64,000 nt of DNA from Acinetobacter pseudolwoffii (GTDB taxonomy: Bacteria; Pseudomonadota; Gammaproteobacteria; Pseudomonadales; Moraxellaceae), in assembly GCF_002803605.1 (NCBI RefSeq), contig NZ_PHRG01000005.1:148416-212415 (forward strand), given 5' to 3'. The translations under genes and the position numbers were made by a program. How positions within the stretch are numbered: the first letter of the stretch is position 1; each line of letters opens with the position of its first letter. This document shows, piece after piece, positions 34,914 to 45,295 of the stretch. Below the pieces are notes generated by a model. That model did no database searches and had not been told where the DNA came from. It saw only the letters and a program-made list of their open reading frames with translations.

Positions 34914-34945
34914 TTATTCTTAAAAGTAATATTTTGGTTTTTTTA

Positions 34946-34978
34946 CCAGATGGATGACTGGCCACATCATCCATCTGG
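34946..34978. repeat. 12-bp perfect inverted repeat
   Basis: CCAGATGGATGA and TCATCCATCTGG flank a 9-base loop. It lies between convergent genes, with a T run before the left arm and no T run after the right arm, so it is not a standard terminator for the plus-strand gene. It could still act as a strong hairpin for either transcript. Confidence 0.5.
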
Positions 34979-34995
34979 GCTAATTTAAAATTTGA

Positions 34996-35214
34996 TTATC
35001 GGTATTTCTGGTCTATGGCAGCCCATAGGAAGAAAGCAGCTGAGACGATCAGCGCATAACCAAAGTATTCAAGTTTTAAATTACCTTGAATTAAGCAATG
35101 GACGGTTAAAGTCAGCATAAGTGCAAAAGTGGTGCATATAAATGTCACCAGATTGGTGTCGTTGGCTTTAAGAGCGTCAATGAAGACTTGCTTGTTGAAA
35201 TGTAATGATAACAT
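34996..35214 (-). CDS. Small two-span membrane protein, 72 aa
   Basis: Residues about 20-42 (LVTFICTTFALMLTLTVHCL) and 50-68 (YFGYALIVSAAFFLWAAI) are hydrophobic spans. No family is recognised. Three in-frame ATGs cluster at the start (35229, 35220, 35214). The last is chosen because GGGAGG lies 6 bases upstream of it and overlaps the earlier ones. It converges with the four-span protein gene. Confidence 0.65.
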   Translation of the reverse strand: MLSLHFNKQVFIDALKANDTNLVTFICTTFALMLTLTVHCLIQGNLKLEYFGYALIVSAAFFLWAAIDQKYR

Positions 35215-35229
35215 CTCCATCCCTCCCAT

Positions 35230-35798
35230 TTATTTATGTTATTGAAGACTAAAGCAGATTAAGTTAGTCAGAATTGAACATACAGTTGTACTGTTTAATA
35301 TCAGCCTTTGCAACCATCGGGCTGCACTTTCAGGGTCAAAATGGCCTTCTTTAGTCGTAAAAATACATAATCAATTGATTAGTAAAGCATTATATATTCA
35401 GATTACACCTCCATATCGTCATGAAAACAATAGCTAGCAATTGTTTGATGTGAGCAGATAGAAAATGCAAATTCTACGCCAAAGATATGTAGTGTTAATC
35501 AATAGAATGTAAGACTGTGTATAAGTCAGAGGGCAAGATGGTTTAAGTCAGCAACAACAGGTATCTAAAAGCTAAAATTCAAAAAGTTATTTATATTTAT
35601 ATTAAAAATAGGATCATTCGAGCCTGATTATGAATCACACTTTCTGGAAAAAGCACGAGTAAATAGACACACAGCGATGATTTGATATTGTCTGTAAGAA
35701 GCAATAAAAGTCCGTTTGGGTAAAACCTGACAATTATTGATCACGCTAAAACCGGATTTTGGGTAAAAATACGATCTTTATCAGACAGCCTAGAAAGA
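35230..35798. other. Gene-free stretch between the small membrane protein gene and brnQ
   Basis: No convincing coding frame, tRNA or repeat family is visible in about 570 bases. It contains a 14-bp perfect palindrome TAATCAATTGATTA (35368-35381) and two similar TTTGGGTAAAA segments (near 35716 and 35752). The right end probably carries the 3' end of the brnQ transcript, but I see no classical terminator. Confidence 0.5.
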
Positions 35799-37085
35799 TT
35801 AGTTTCTAATACGGTCAATCACAGCTGCAATTAGCAATACAATCATGGATGGAATAAACCAGGCCAGATTCTGTTCTGAGAGCGGCAAATTTTGTAGTAC
35901 GGCAGGCAACTCAAAACCAGCAACTTTTATTCCATCAAAAATACCGAAGATAAATGCCACTAGCGTCACTGGTGCAATCACATGAGACGGTTTTTTGAAG
36001 AAGCTAGCGCAGAAGCTCAATAAAATCACACTAATTGCAGGTGGATAAATCGCGCTCAATACGGGCACCGAAACGGCAATCAGTTTGGTTAAACCCAGAT
36101 TTGAAATAATCAGTGAGAAACCGACCAGAATAAATACAAAAATCTTGTATGGAATTTTAGTCAAACTGGAGAAATATTCGGCACAGGCGCAGGTCAGGCC
36201 AATCGCAGTCACCATACAGGCAATAAAAATCATGCCAGACAGGAAATAAGCACCCATATCACCAAAGGCATGTTGTACATAGGCATGCAGGATAATGGCA
36301 CCATTGGCTGCATTCGGTGCAATTTCGTGGCTACCGAGTCCGAGTTTAAACAGACTTAAATACACCAGTGTTAAACCAATACCGGAAATAATGCCGGCAT
36401 TCACCGCATATTTGGTAATCAGTTTTTTATCGGTTACACCACGTGAAGTAATCGCTTTCACAATCACGATCCCGAAAACCAAAGCACCTAAAGTGTCCAT
36501 GGTCAAATAACCATTGACGATGCCTTCAGTCACCGGACTGGTAACGTAATTATTGATCGCTGCCGGTGGATTGCTGGCAGGAATCATTACGGCTGCCACA
36601 CCCAAAATGATCAAAGAAATAATTTTAAGCGGTGACAGGAAATAGCCAACTGTATCCAGAATCTTGTTTGGATATAAAGACACCACAGTGACTATAGAAA
36701 AATAGATGATGCTGTACATGAGCAGGCTGCTCGATTCATCACCAAAGTAAGAAGAAAAACCAATTTCATAAGAAACGGTTGCAGTACGCGGTGTTGCAAA
36801 TAAAGGGCCAACAGCTAAGTAACACACCACAGTCAGTAAAATACTGGCTGCTTTACCAAGTGGGGAACTGAGTGCCTGAATGGAGCCTTCAACGCGCGAC
36901 AACGCAATAATGGTAATTACAGGTAAGCCAACTGCAGTAATAAGGAAACCTAAAGCAGCGAGCCATACATGTTCACCAGCTTGTTGAGCCACAATCGGGG
37001 GGAAGATAATGTTGCCCGCACCAATAAACAGTGCAAAGGTCATAAAACCTAGGGCGACAATATCCCGGGTACGCAGACTTGTCAT
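35799..37085 (-). CDS. brnQ: Branched-chain amino acid transport protein
   Basis: A 428-residue BrnQ/LIVCS-family Na+-coupled carrier for leucine, isoleucine and valine. The N-terminal signature RDIVALGFMTFALFIGAGN followed by IIFPP is characteristic, and about twelve membrane spans cover the length. The start matches the family, but no ribosome site is visible just before it (pyrimidine-rich CTCCCTTT), which is unusual. It is divergent from map, with a 350-base region between. Confidence 0.93.
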   Translation of the reverse strand: MTSLRTRDIVALGFMTFALFIGAGNIIFPPIVAQQAGEHVWLAALGFLITAVGLPVITIIALSRVEGSIQALSSPLGKAASILLTVVCYLAVGPLFATPRTATVSYEIGFSSYFGDESSSLLMYSIIYFSIVTVVSLYPNKILDTVGYFLSPLKIISLIILGVAAVMIPASNPPAAINNYVTSPVTEGIVNGYLTMDTLGALVFGIVIVKAITSRGVTDKKLITKYAVNAGIISGIGLTLVYLSLFKLGLGSHEIAPNAANGAIILHAYVQHAFGDMGAYFLSGMIFIACMVTAIGLTCACAEYFSSLTKIPYKIFVFILVGFSLIISNLGLTKLIAVSVPVLSAIYPPAISVILLSFCASFFKKPSHVIAPVTLVAFIFGIFDGIKVAGFELPAVLQNLPLSEQNLAWFIPSMIVLLIAAVIDRIRN

Positions 37086-37435
37086 AAAGGGAGATCAATC
37101 GACCAAAAGAAAGCGATTTTAGTGTATATGTCCATCTTTTTGGAGCTTATTTTAAGGCTGCAGACCTTGAATCTATTGATTTTGCTGCTCAGATAACCAT
37201 TCATTCAAATTTTGGTAGAAATATCTGATTGATAATCAGCTAAAAAATAGATGATCTAAGCCCACTGTATGGATTGATCTGAATTTTCTTTAAAATTCTC
37301 AGATTATTGTTTGTATGAATAAGCAACAGTTGAAATTCTGATTTCCAGAAAAATTGCGGTGATGAAATCCACTAACTGTGACATATGTAACAAAAAAGGG
37401 ACTATAATTCAGATATTCATAGTGAGGATAGATAT
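37086..37435. promoter_or_regulatory. Divergent control region of brnQ and map
   Basis: A 350-base AT-rich region without coding frames. On the map side a TATAAT at 37403-37408 is a plausible -10, with only a poor -35 (GTGACA, 19-base spacing), and GAGGA lies before the map ATG. I see no leucine- or Lrp-type site that I could name with confidence. Confidence 0.45.
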
Positions 37436-38230
37436 ATGCGAGCTCCAGCGATTAGTCTTAAAACTGAGCAAGATGTAGAAAAATTGCGGATATCTGGGCG
37501 TTTGGCCGCAGAAGTTTTAGCGATGATCGGGGAGCATGTCAAGCCAGGTGTCACGACCGAATATCTGGATGATCTCTGTCATGATTTTATTATCAATACT
37601 CTAAAAGTAACACCGGCCAATATTGGCTATTATGGTTATACCAAGACCACCTGCATTTCGCCGAATGAAGTAGTCTGTCACGGTATTCCATCCTCAAAAA
37701 CCGTGTTGCAGGATGGTGATATTATCAATATTGATGTGGCGATCATCAAAGATGGTTATTTCGGTGATACCAGCCGGATGTATTATGTGGGAACGCCATC
37801 TCCAGAAGCCAGACGTCTGGTCAATACCACCTATGCAGCGATGCTGGCCGGGATTCATGCAGTGAAGCCGGGAGCTACCTTAGGCGATATTGGTTATGCA
37901 ATTCAAACCGTTGCACAGCGTGAAGGCTATTCGATTGTGCGTGAGTATTGCGGTCATGGCATCGGCAAGGTTTATCACGAACAACCGAATATTCTGCATT
38001 ATGGACAGCCGGGTCAAGGCATCAAGCTGGTGCCGGGTATGGTCTTTACCATTGAGCCGATGGTAAATATGGGTAAAGCTCGTGTCAAAGAACTAAAAGA
38101 TGGCTGGACTGTGGTTACCACGGATAAATCGTGGTCTGCACAATGGGAACATATGGTTTATGTGACCGAAACCGGATTTGAATTACTCTCTCCATGGCCT
38201 GAAGGCACGGGTGATTATCCGGAAATTTAA
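37436..38230 (+). CDS. map: Type I methionine aminopeptidase
   Basis: A 264-residue enzyme that removes the N-terminal Met from nascent proteins. The metal ligands typical of the family are visible: Asp in INIDVAIIKDGYFGDTSR, His in YCGHGIG, Glu in FTIEPMV and the last Glu in WSAQWEHMVYVTE. HGIP carries the substrate His. The protein is of normal length. It is not next to rpsB, so this may be one of two map genes in the genome. The start ATG has GAGGA at 8 bases. A candidate RNA lies downstream. Confidence 0.95.
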   Translation: MRAPAISLKTEQDVEKLRISGRLAAEVLAMIGEHVKPGVTTEYLDDLCHDFIINTLKVTPANIGYYGYTKTTCISPNEVVCHGIPSSKTVLQDGDIINIDVAIIKDGYFGDTSRMYYVGTPSPEARRLVNTTYAAMLAGIHAVKPGATLGDIGYAIQTVAQREGYSIVREYCGHGIGKVYHEQPNILHYGQPGQGIKLVPGMVFTIEPMVNMGKARVKELKDGWTVVTTDKSWSAQWEHMVYVTETGFELLSPWPEGTGDYPEI

Positions 38231-38312
38231 AATTTTGACGGGATTTCTGTTAAAAACTTTTGACTTGCCAAATTTACAAGTTCATCGTTTTTGCTGACAA
38301 AAATATACAAAA

Positions 38313-38449
38313 CACTACAGCAAAACAATGGTTTGAAAATAGAAGTCTGGTTAGACTGAGAATCAGTTACAAAGTTTCCTTTTTTATTCACTGTGCTGTA
38401 GTGACCTGTTTCTCTAGCTCATTTTTCCCCAAGAATGAGCTATTTTTTT
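38313..38449 (+). ncRNA. Candidate structured small RNA downstream of map
   Basis: A 10-bp closing stem, CACTACAGCA (38313-38322) with TGCTGTAGTG (38394-38403), encloses about 70 bases that include an AGTCT-GGTT-AGACT hairpin (38344-38357). It is followed by a strong Rho-independent terminator (TAGCTCATT/AATGAGCTA plus seven T). A -10-like TATACA at 38304-38309 would place the first base at about the start of the closing stem; the -35 is weak. No coding frame fits. It could alternatively be a structured 3' UTR of map. No known Rfam family is recognised by eye. Confidence 0.45.
38415..38449 (+). terminator. Rho-independent terminator downstream of map and the candidate RNA
   Basis: A perfect 9-bp stem TAGCTCATT/AATGAGCTA with a 10-base loop and seven T residues. 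Confidence 0.85.
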
Positions 38450-38462
38450 GTCCATATTTTTA

Positions 38463-39362
38463 TTAGCTATGGTTTAATTCTGCGACCAGATAGTCAATAA
38501 ATACCCGGACTGCAGGCAGCAGACCGCGACGTGAGGGATAAACCGCATGAAAAATACCATGCGGTGCTTTCCAGTCAGGTAAAACCCGTACCAGTTCGCC
38601 ACGTGCCACATACTGCTCTACCACGTTATCTGGCAATAAGGTCACCCCGCAGCTTGAAGCCGCAAGTTGCGCCAACATATTGAGGTCTGAACCCAATACA
38701 GTTGGACTGACCCGAATTTTCTTTTGTTCTTGCTGCTCGTTTTGTAAGGTTAGAAATTGTTCGGTATGATCTTCTGCCATAGTCAGAATCTTATGTTCAG
38801 CCAGTTGCTCGGGGGTTTTTAGCTCACCAAACTGATTGAGATAACCTTGACTTGCAAACAGATGCTGTTCAATTTTTTCAAACTGACGGATGACCAGATT
38901 CGGATCGTCATCCAGATTGGAGCGTACTCGCAGTGCCAGATCACAGCCTTCATTAATGATATCGACCCGGCGATTGGTGATCATCATCTGAACTTTAATT
39001 TCTGGATATTGCTTGAGGAAGTTTGGCAGGATTTTGGCGATTTCATTCTGGGCAATTAAAACCGGCAAACTGACTTTAATCGTACCACGCGGTTCGGTAC
39101 TAAGATGATCGACCAGATCATGTGCTGCCTGTGCTGCATTTAACATGACTTGTGCATGGCGGTAAACGTTCATGCCAATATCGGTGACCGCAAAATGACG
39201 CGAGCTGCGTTGAATCAGGCGGACACCTAGACGTTCTTCCAAGTTATGGACACGACGGCTAAGCTTGGATTTAGGGATGTCTGTTGCACGTTCGGCTGCG
39301 CTAAAGCCGCCATGTTCCACCACCTGTGCAAAGCAGTAAAAATCATCAAGATCAGTCAGCAT
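38463..39362 (-). CDS. LysR-family transcriptional regulator
   Basis: A 299-residue LysR regulator. The N-terminal winged helix-turn-helix is seen as LDDFYCFAQVVEHGGFSAAER, then PKSKLSRRVHNLEERLG. The effector-binding domain (about 90-295) belongs to the CrgA/PBP2 type, with SLPVLIAQNEI, CDLALRVRSNLDD, QLAASSCGVTLLPDNVV and a C-terminal YPSRRGLLPAVRVFIDYL. The frame extends 20 codons upstream, but the regulators of this type start at MLTDLDDF. No target gene is adjacent in divergent orientation except the deacetylase-like gene, 312 bases away. Confidence 0.9.
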   Translation of the reverse strand: MLTDLDDFYCFAQVVEHGGFSAAERATDIPKSKLSRRVHNLEERLGVRLIQRSSRHFAVTDIGMNVYRHAQVMLNAAQAAHDLVDHLSTEPRGTIKVSLPVLIAQNEIAKILPNFLKQYPEIKVQMMITNRRVDIINEGCDLALRVRSNLDDDPNLVIRQFEKIEQHLFASQGYLNQFGELKTPEQLAEHKILTMAEDHTEQFLTLQNEQQEQKKIRVSPTVLGSDLNMLAQLAASSCGVTLLPDNVVEQYVARGELVRVLPDWKAPHGIFHAVYPSRRGLLPAVRVFIDYLVAELNHS

Positions 39363-39674
39363 TCCAAAATTCCATTTATGCAACAATCTGCTGATTAAAA
39401 ATTGATTGTTACGTTCTGTCAATTAAAAAAATATTGAAGTTACTAAAATTTAAAAGCCAACACACTCGATAATGTGATACATAGGCGCTCATTTATAATG
39501 TCTGGAATCTCATTACACCACAGCTAAGTGGTGATTCATTAAAAAAATTGCCATTCAATATATAAGCTTAGATAATAAATAAATTTCGTATTAGCCGTCG
39601 ATGTAAAGTTCAATCAGTTTGAATAATTATGCTAGGTTAAAAGGTATTTATTTTCTAAGCTCTAGCACTCATTT

Positions 39675-40583
39675 ATGATTAAAAAAATTGTCTTAAGCCT
39701 ATGTCTCTGTGTTTCTCATGTGGCTTTTGCTCAACAGATCGCCCTCAGTTTCGATGATGGACTAGACCCAGCCAATAACCCAGATGCTTGTCATATCAAT
39801 AATGACATTCTAAATACCCTAAAACAAAAGCGAATTTTGGCTATTGTCTATCCAAGCGTCAGTAAAATTAGCACAGAAAAAGGGTTGCAGATGATTTCAG
39901 AGTGGGGGAAACAGGGGCATCGAATAGGCAATCATGGAAATTTACATCTTAACCTAAATAAAGATGACATTAGCTTGAAAAATTATTTAAAAGACATAGA
40001 GCAAGGACATCAAATATTTTCTACATTACCCGGATTTGTACCACGTTACCGATTTCCATTTCTTAAAGAGGGAAATACGCTAGAAAAAAGGGAAGGAGTA
40101 CGACAATGGCTGATAACCCATCATTATCAATCGGGAACTGTTAGCATCGATGCGAGTGATTGGTATTACAATCAACTGTTTTTGCAGTATCAGCAAGCAC
40201 AAGATCAAGAAAACCTGAATAAATTAAAACAAGCCTATCTGTTTCATTTGCTTGATCGAGCACAGTATTACGATAATTTAGCACAACAAACATTAGGACG
40301 TTCCCCCAAGCATGTGCTTTTACTTCATGTAAGAGCCATTAATGCGGCTTGGCTAGAAGACATTATTGATTTGTTTAAGCAACAGGGCTGGAAATTTGTT
40401 GATAGTGATAGCGCTTATCAGGATTCAATTTATAAAATTCAGCCACAAACTCTACCTGCGGGTGAAAGTATTTTATGGAATATTGCACAAATTTATGGGC
40501 TCGAGTCATTACGTTATCCAGCTGAAGATGCCCCCTATGAATATCCAAATTTGAAAAAATTTGGTTTAAGTGTGGCGCCTTAG
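39675..40583 (+). CDS. Exported polysaccharide deacetylase-family protein
   Basis: A 302-residue protein with a signal peptide (MIKKIVLSLCLCVSHVAFAQ, cleavage after AFA). The NodB-type carbohydrate esterase 4 motifs are present: FDDG (catalytic base and metal Asp), HGNLH in the place of H(S/T)xxH with Gly instead of Ser/Thr, RYRFPF for the RxPY-like motif, and DASDWYYN. A C-terminal part holds a long helical insertion and LLLHVRAINAAW in the position of the final LHxH-like motif. It should act in the periplasm on an N-acetylated glycan; the substrate is unknown. It stands alone, converging with the sirtuin gene. Confidence 0.82.
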   Translation: MIKKIVLSLCLCVSHVAFAQQIALSFDDGLDPANNPDACHINNDILNTLKQKRILAIVYPSVSKISTEKGLQMISEWGKQGHRIGNHGNLHLNLNKDDISLKNYLKDIEQGHQIFSTLPGFVPRYRFPFLKEGNTLEKREGVRQWLITHHYQSGTVSIDASDWYYNQLFLQYQQAQDQENLNKLKQAYLFHLLDRAQYYDNLAQQTLGRSPKHVLLLHVRAINAAWLEDIIDLFKQQGWKFVDSDSAYQDSIYKIQPQTLPAGESILWNIAQIYGLESLRYPAEDAPYEYPNLKKFGLSVAP

Positions 40584-40743
40584 ATACGGCTATTTCACTT
40601 TAGAAAATCACGAGGTGTATGCTATAGACAGTAAGAGTTAGATAGTATTTAGGCTGTAACCAATATGATTAAGTGTCGCTACGTTTTCTAAATACCTGAA
40701 TAATCATCATCGAACATGACACAGCATATGTCTTGTGATGAAA

Positions 40744-41442
40744 TTATTTTTCTAGGAGCTGGATCAACTGTTGCATACCGTGAGTGGCCGTTTGGGTGAT
40801 CTTGTGAAATTGTACCGGCAATTGTTGTTGGTCTGCTTTGGGGTCAATATAATAGGCCTGGCAAGATGCCGGAATGTCATGAATCAATCCCGCCACTGGA
40901 TAAACTTGCAGACTGGTGCCAATCACCACAAAAATATCGGCATCTTGTACACAACTTTGGGCTTCTGCATAGGCAGGAACGGCTTCGCCAAACCAGACCA
41001 CGTGTGGACGCAGTGGATAACCTGCTGTGCAAAAGTGCTTGTTTAAATCTAATTCAGTTTCTTCAATCGGATAGAATTGGGTCGTACTTTGTGCATCTGG
41101 ACCTGAGGTTTTAGCCAGTCGGATATTGCCATGAAGATGAATCACTTTGCTGCTGCCGGCACGTTCATGCAGATCATCGATATTCTGGGTAATGACATGC
41201 ACATCATAATCTTGTTGCAGTTGCGCAATCTGGAGATGTGCAGTATTTGGCTCTGCCTCCAGAATATTTTTTCGGCGTGCATTGTAAAAGCACTGCACCA
41301 GTTGCGGATCTCTGGCCCAGGCCTGCGGAGTGGCGACATCTTCAATCCGATACTGTTCCCAAAGACCATCGCTGTCACGGAAGGTATTGATGCCACTTTC
41401 TGCGCTCATACCCGCACCTGAAAAGACCACCAGTTTTTTCAT
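40744..41442 (-). CDS. SIR2-family NAD-dependent deacylase, atypical zinc site
   Basis: A 232-residue class III-like sirtuin. The NAD-binding motif is GAGMSAESGINTFRD, the catalytic His follows TQNIDDLHERAG in HLHGN, and RPHVVWFGE and VIGTSLQVYP complete the pocket. A YxxR pair (YNAR, near residue 53) is the marker of desuccinylase/demalonylase activity in CobB and SIRT5. The usual four zinc cysteines are not there: between HLHG and RPHVVWFGE only one Cys (HFCTAG) is seen. It is the third gene of a padR-hydrolase-sirtuin operon, 18 bases after the hydrolase. Confidence 0.9.
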   Translation of the reverse strand: MKKLVVFSGAGMSAESGINTFRDSDGLWEQYRIEDVATPQAWARDPQLVQCFYNARRKNILEAEPNTAHLQIAQLQQDYDVHVITQNIDDLHERAGSSKVIHLHGNIRLAKTSGPDAQSTTQFYPIEETELDLNKHFCTAGYPLRPHVVWFGEAVPAYAEAQSCVQDADIFVVIGTSLQVYPVAGLIHDIPASCQAYYIDPKADQQQLPVQFHKITQTATHGMQQLIQLLEK

Positions 41443-41460
41443 TATTTTTCTCCTGAATAT

Positions 41461-42393
41461 TTAAACTGCTGAAGTACTCGATTGTGAATTCTCTTTCAAG
41501 AAGACACCGAGTTCTCTGGAAAATTTTAGCGGTTCAGTCAGCAAGGGCGTATGACCGGATTTTTTAAAAATCACCTGTTTGGCTTGAGACAGGCTTTCTG
41601 CAATCAGGCGCTGTCCTTCAAAAGGATAGAGCCGGGATTGCGCGCCGCTAAAGAAAGTCACCGGACATTGAAGTTTGGTTAATGCTTCACGGTAATCTTC
41701 TCGATGATACAGATAATTGTTGATATACCAGGCCATGTAGTCCACACGGCTGGATGGCAGTAATAAACTTTGAAAGCGAGGTTGATGCAGTAAAAACTCA
41801 AATGCTTTAAGACTATAGGGATGACTGTTTTGCAGCTGGATAAAGCGCAGCCATAATGCGCCAATCTGTTGGCGTACTGTTTGATCTAGATCGCGAATAA
41901 ATTGAATTTGCGGATGTGCAGCGAGGAGAACAGACAGTTGCTGCAAAATCCCCCTAAATTCGTCATGTTTTGGTCCAAACAGACCAAAAGCCCAAGTATC
42001 ATCTACCGGTATTTTGGGTGTCTGATCAATATGCAAATAAGCCGTGATCCGTTTAGCGAAATGATCAGAGTGCAGACCATGCATAAGTGTGGTTGCCCCC
42101 ATAGAGTAGGCAATGACTATGACTCGATCGAACTTGAGCTGATCTACCACTGAGCGCACATCCTGCCAATGACAGTTAATTGCATCCAGATTTGCTGGAA
42201 TTTTACAGTCTTTGGATGCACCGAAACCACGCCATTCTGGAATAATAAAACGAAACCTGTTTTTATGCGGATATAAAAAGGCCGCCCATTGCCAGCTCAA
42301 CATGCCCAGACCAGACAACACTAAAACCGGTTGACCCTGACCGTATTCACGTACAAACAGCTGTTCGCCGTCTGGCATGCGATAAAAGGGCAT
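41461..42393 (-). CDS. Alpha/beta hydrolase (operon with padR)
   Basis: A 310-residue alpha/beta-fold hydrolase: LVLSGLGMLSWQW (oxyanion loop region), FIIPEWRGFGASKD, the nucleophile elbow AYSMGATT, an acidic residue around FFSGAQSRLYPF and the final His in KSGHTPLL. It fits the haloperoxidase/esterase-like group, with the substrate not predictable. It lies 30 bases after padR and 18 before the sirtuin gene, so it shares the PadR-controlled promoter. Confidence 0.85.
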   Translation of the reverse strand: MPFYRMPDGEQLFVREYGQGQPVLVLSGLGMLSWQWAAFLYPHKNRFRFIIPEWRGFGASKDCKIPANLDAINCHWQDVRSVVDQLKFDRVIVIAYSMGATTLMHGLHSDHFAKRITAYLHIDQTPKIPVDDTWAFGLFGPKHDEFRGILQQLSVLLAAHPQIQFIRDLDQTVRQQIGALWLRFIQLQNSHPYSLKAFEFLLHQPRFQSLLLPSSRVDYMAWYINNYLYHREDYREALTKLQCPVTFFSGAQSRLYPFEGQRLIAESLSQAKQVIFKKSGHTPLLTEPLKFSRELGVFLKENSQSSTSAV

Positions 42394-42423
42394 GAATATT
42401 CTCCTTATTTTTATCCCGATCGT

Positions 42424-42960
42424 TTATTTAAACTGTTTGAGTCGCGGAATAACGGTTTCCAGCCAGTGAATCCAGCCAAGTTCTTGATCAATGCCGAGCT
42501 GTAAAATCATTTTATGAATATACAGGGTGCGATCATTTTCATCAGCTTGGGCAAAGTCTTTGGCAAAAATTTGCTGATAGGTGTTGAGTTTTTCTTTGTG
42601 CAGGACTAAATGCCGTTCCAGTTCCGCTAATGTGTTGTTGCCACCAAGCTGCGCTTCGGCACGTAAGCGTACCATCAATTCTTCGCGCAACTGTGCCGGT
42701 GGACTTTGCTGTATCATCCAGTGAGCCAATTCTTCACGACCGGGCAGTTCAACCTGATAGGTTTTTTTACGTGAATGTGCATCTTCTTCTTCGAGTGTTG
42801 AAATCCAGCCCTGTTTTGACATGGCATTTAGCTCTCGATAGATTTGCTGGTGGGTCGCATTCCAGAAGAATCCCATTGAGCGGTCAAAGCGCCGCGCCAG
42901 TTCTATTCCGGTACTGGGTTTTTCAATCAGGCTGGTCAGTAGCACATGCGATAAAGACAT
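42424..42960 (-). CDS. PadR-family transcriptional regulator
   Basis: A 178-residue PadR regulator. The N-terminal winged helix-turn-helix is LLTSLIEKPSTGIELARRFD through HQQIYRELNAMSKQGWIS, followed by the C-terminal dimerisation helices (about 95-178) of the Vir-type domain. PadR proteins are usually repressors released by a phenolic or other small ligand. Two matching palindromes in the upstream region (42991-43008 and 43033-43050) are its probable operators, the first lying between the -35 and -10 of its own promoter, which implies autoregulation. Confidence 0.9.
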   Translation of the reverse strand: MSLSHVLLTSLIEKPSTGIELARRFDRSMGFFWNATHQQIYRELNAMSKQGWISTLEEEDAHSRKKTYQVELPGREELAHWMIQQSPPAQLREELMVRLRAEAQLGGNNTLAELERHLVLHKEKLNTYQQIFAKDFAQADENDRTLYIHKMILQLGIDQELGWIHWLETVIPRLKQFK

Positions 42961-42988
42961 AAACGTCTCAAAAAAATGACTCGGGATT

Positions 42989-43016
42989 ATTATGCAACAT
43001 GTTGCATAAAAATCAA
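42989..43016 (-). promoter_or_regulatory. Putative padR promoter
   Basis: On the minus strand, TTGATT (43016-43011) and CATAAT (42994-42989) are separated by 16 bases. The perfect palindrome lies between and over them. Confidence 0.5.
42991..43008. promoter_or_regulatory. PadR operator candidate 1
   Basis: The 18-bp perfect palindrome TATGCAACATGTTGCATA contains the core TGCAAC-N2-GTTGCA. It overlaps the padR promoter and supplies a possible -35 (TTGCAT) for the fadH side. Confidence 0.7.
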
Positions 43017-43032
43017 TTCTGATTTATATATT

Positions 43033-43050
43033 AGTGCAACAAGTTGCATA
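43033..43050. promoter_or_regulatory. PadR operator candidate 2
   Basis: A second copy of the core TGCAAC-N2-GTTGCA (43035-43048), with its centre 42 bp from that of the first, i.e. four helical turns. A TATATT just left of it (43027-43032) is a plausible -10 for fadH, so binding here would cover the start of transcription. Confidence 0.7.
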
Positions 43051-43115
43051 ATTCTGATCGATAAATGCAATATCTGATCAGCTGAATAAAAATAGCCAGC
43101 ACATCAGCACGCTAA

Positions 43116-45149
<2,034 letters not shown>

Positions 45150-45172
45150 AAATATTAAAACCTGCTTTTTTT

Positions 45173-45254
45173 CCTCTCCTTTATTAAAGGAGAGGATTTA
45201 TAAGAAAGAATCTCCCTTGTGAAGCAGTACTTCTCACCTTTAATAAAGGGGGAG
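45173..45254. repeat. CT/AG-rich palindromes between fadH and the NTF2-like gene
   Basis: CCTCTCCTTT/AAAGGAGAGG (45173-45195) is followed by a second interrupted palindrome (CTCCCTT ... AAGGGGGAG) enclosing GTGAAGCAGTACTTCTCAC. The inner GAAGCA/CTTC unit and C-rich arms resemble the element at 22697-22756. It could attenuate transcription within the operon. Confidence 0.55.
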
Positions 45255-45295
45255 CGCTCTGTATTTAAAATATCAAAACAAAAAAGGAACCTCAA

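Noticed and set aside
38260..38466. Open frame of 68 codons after map
   Set aside because: It starts with TTG, runs through the strong terminator, has no ribosome site and coincides with the structured RNA candidate.
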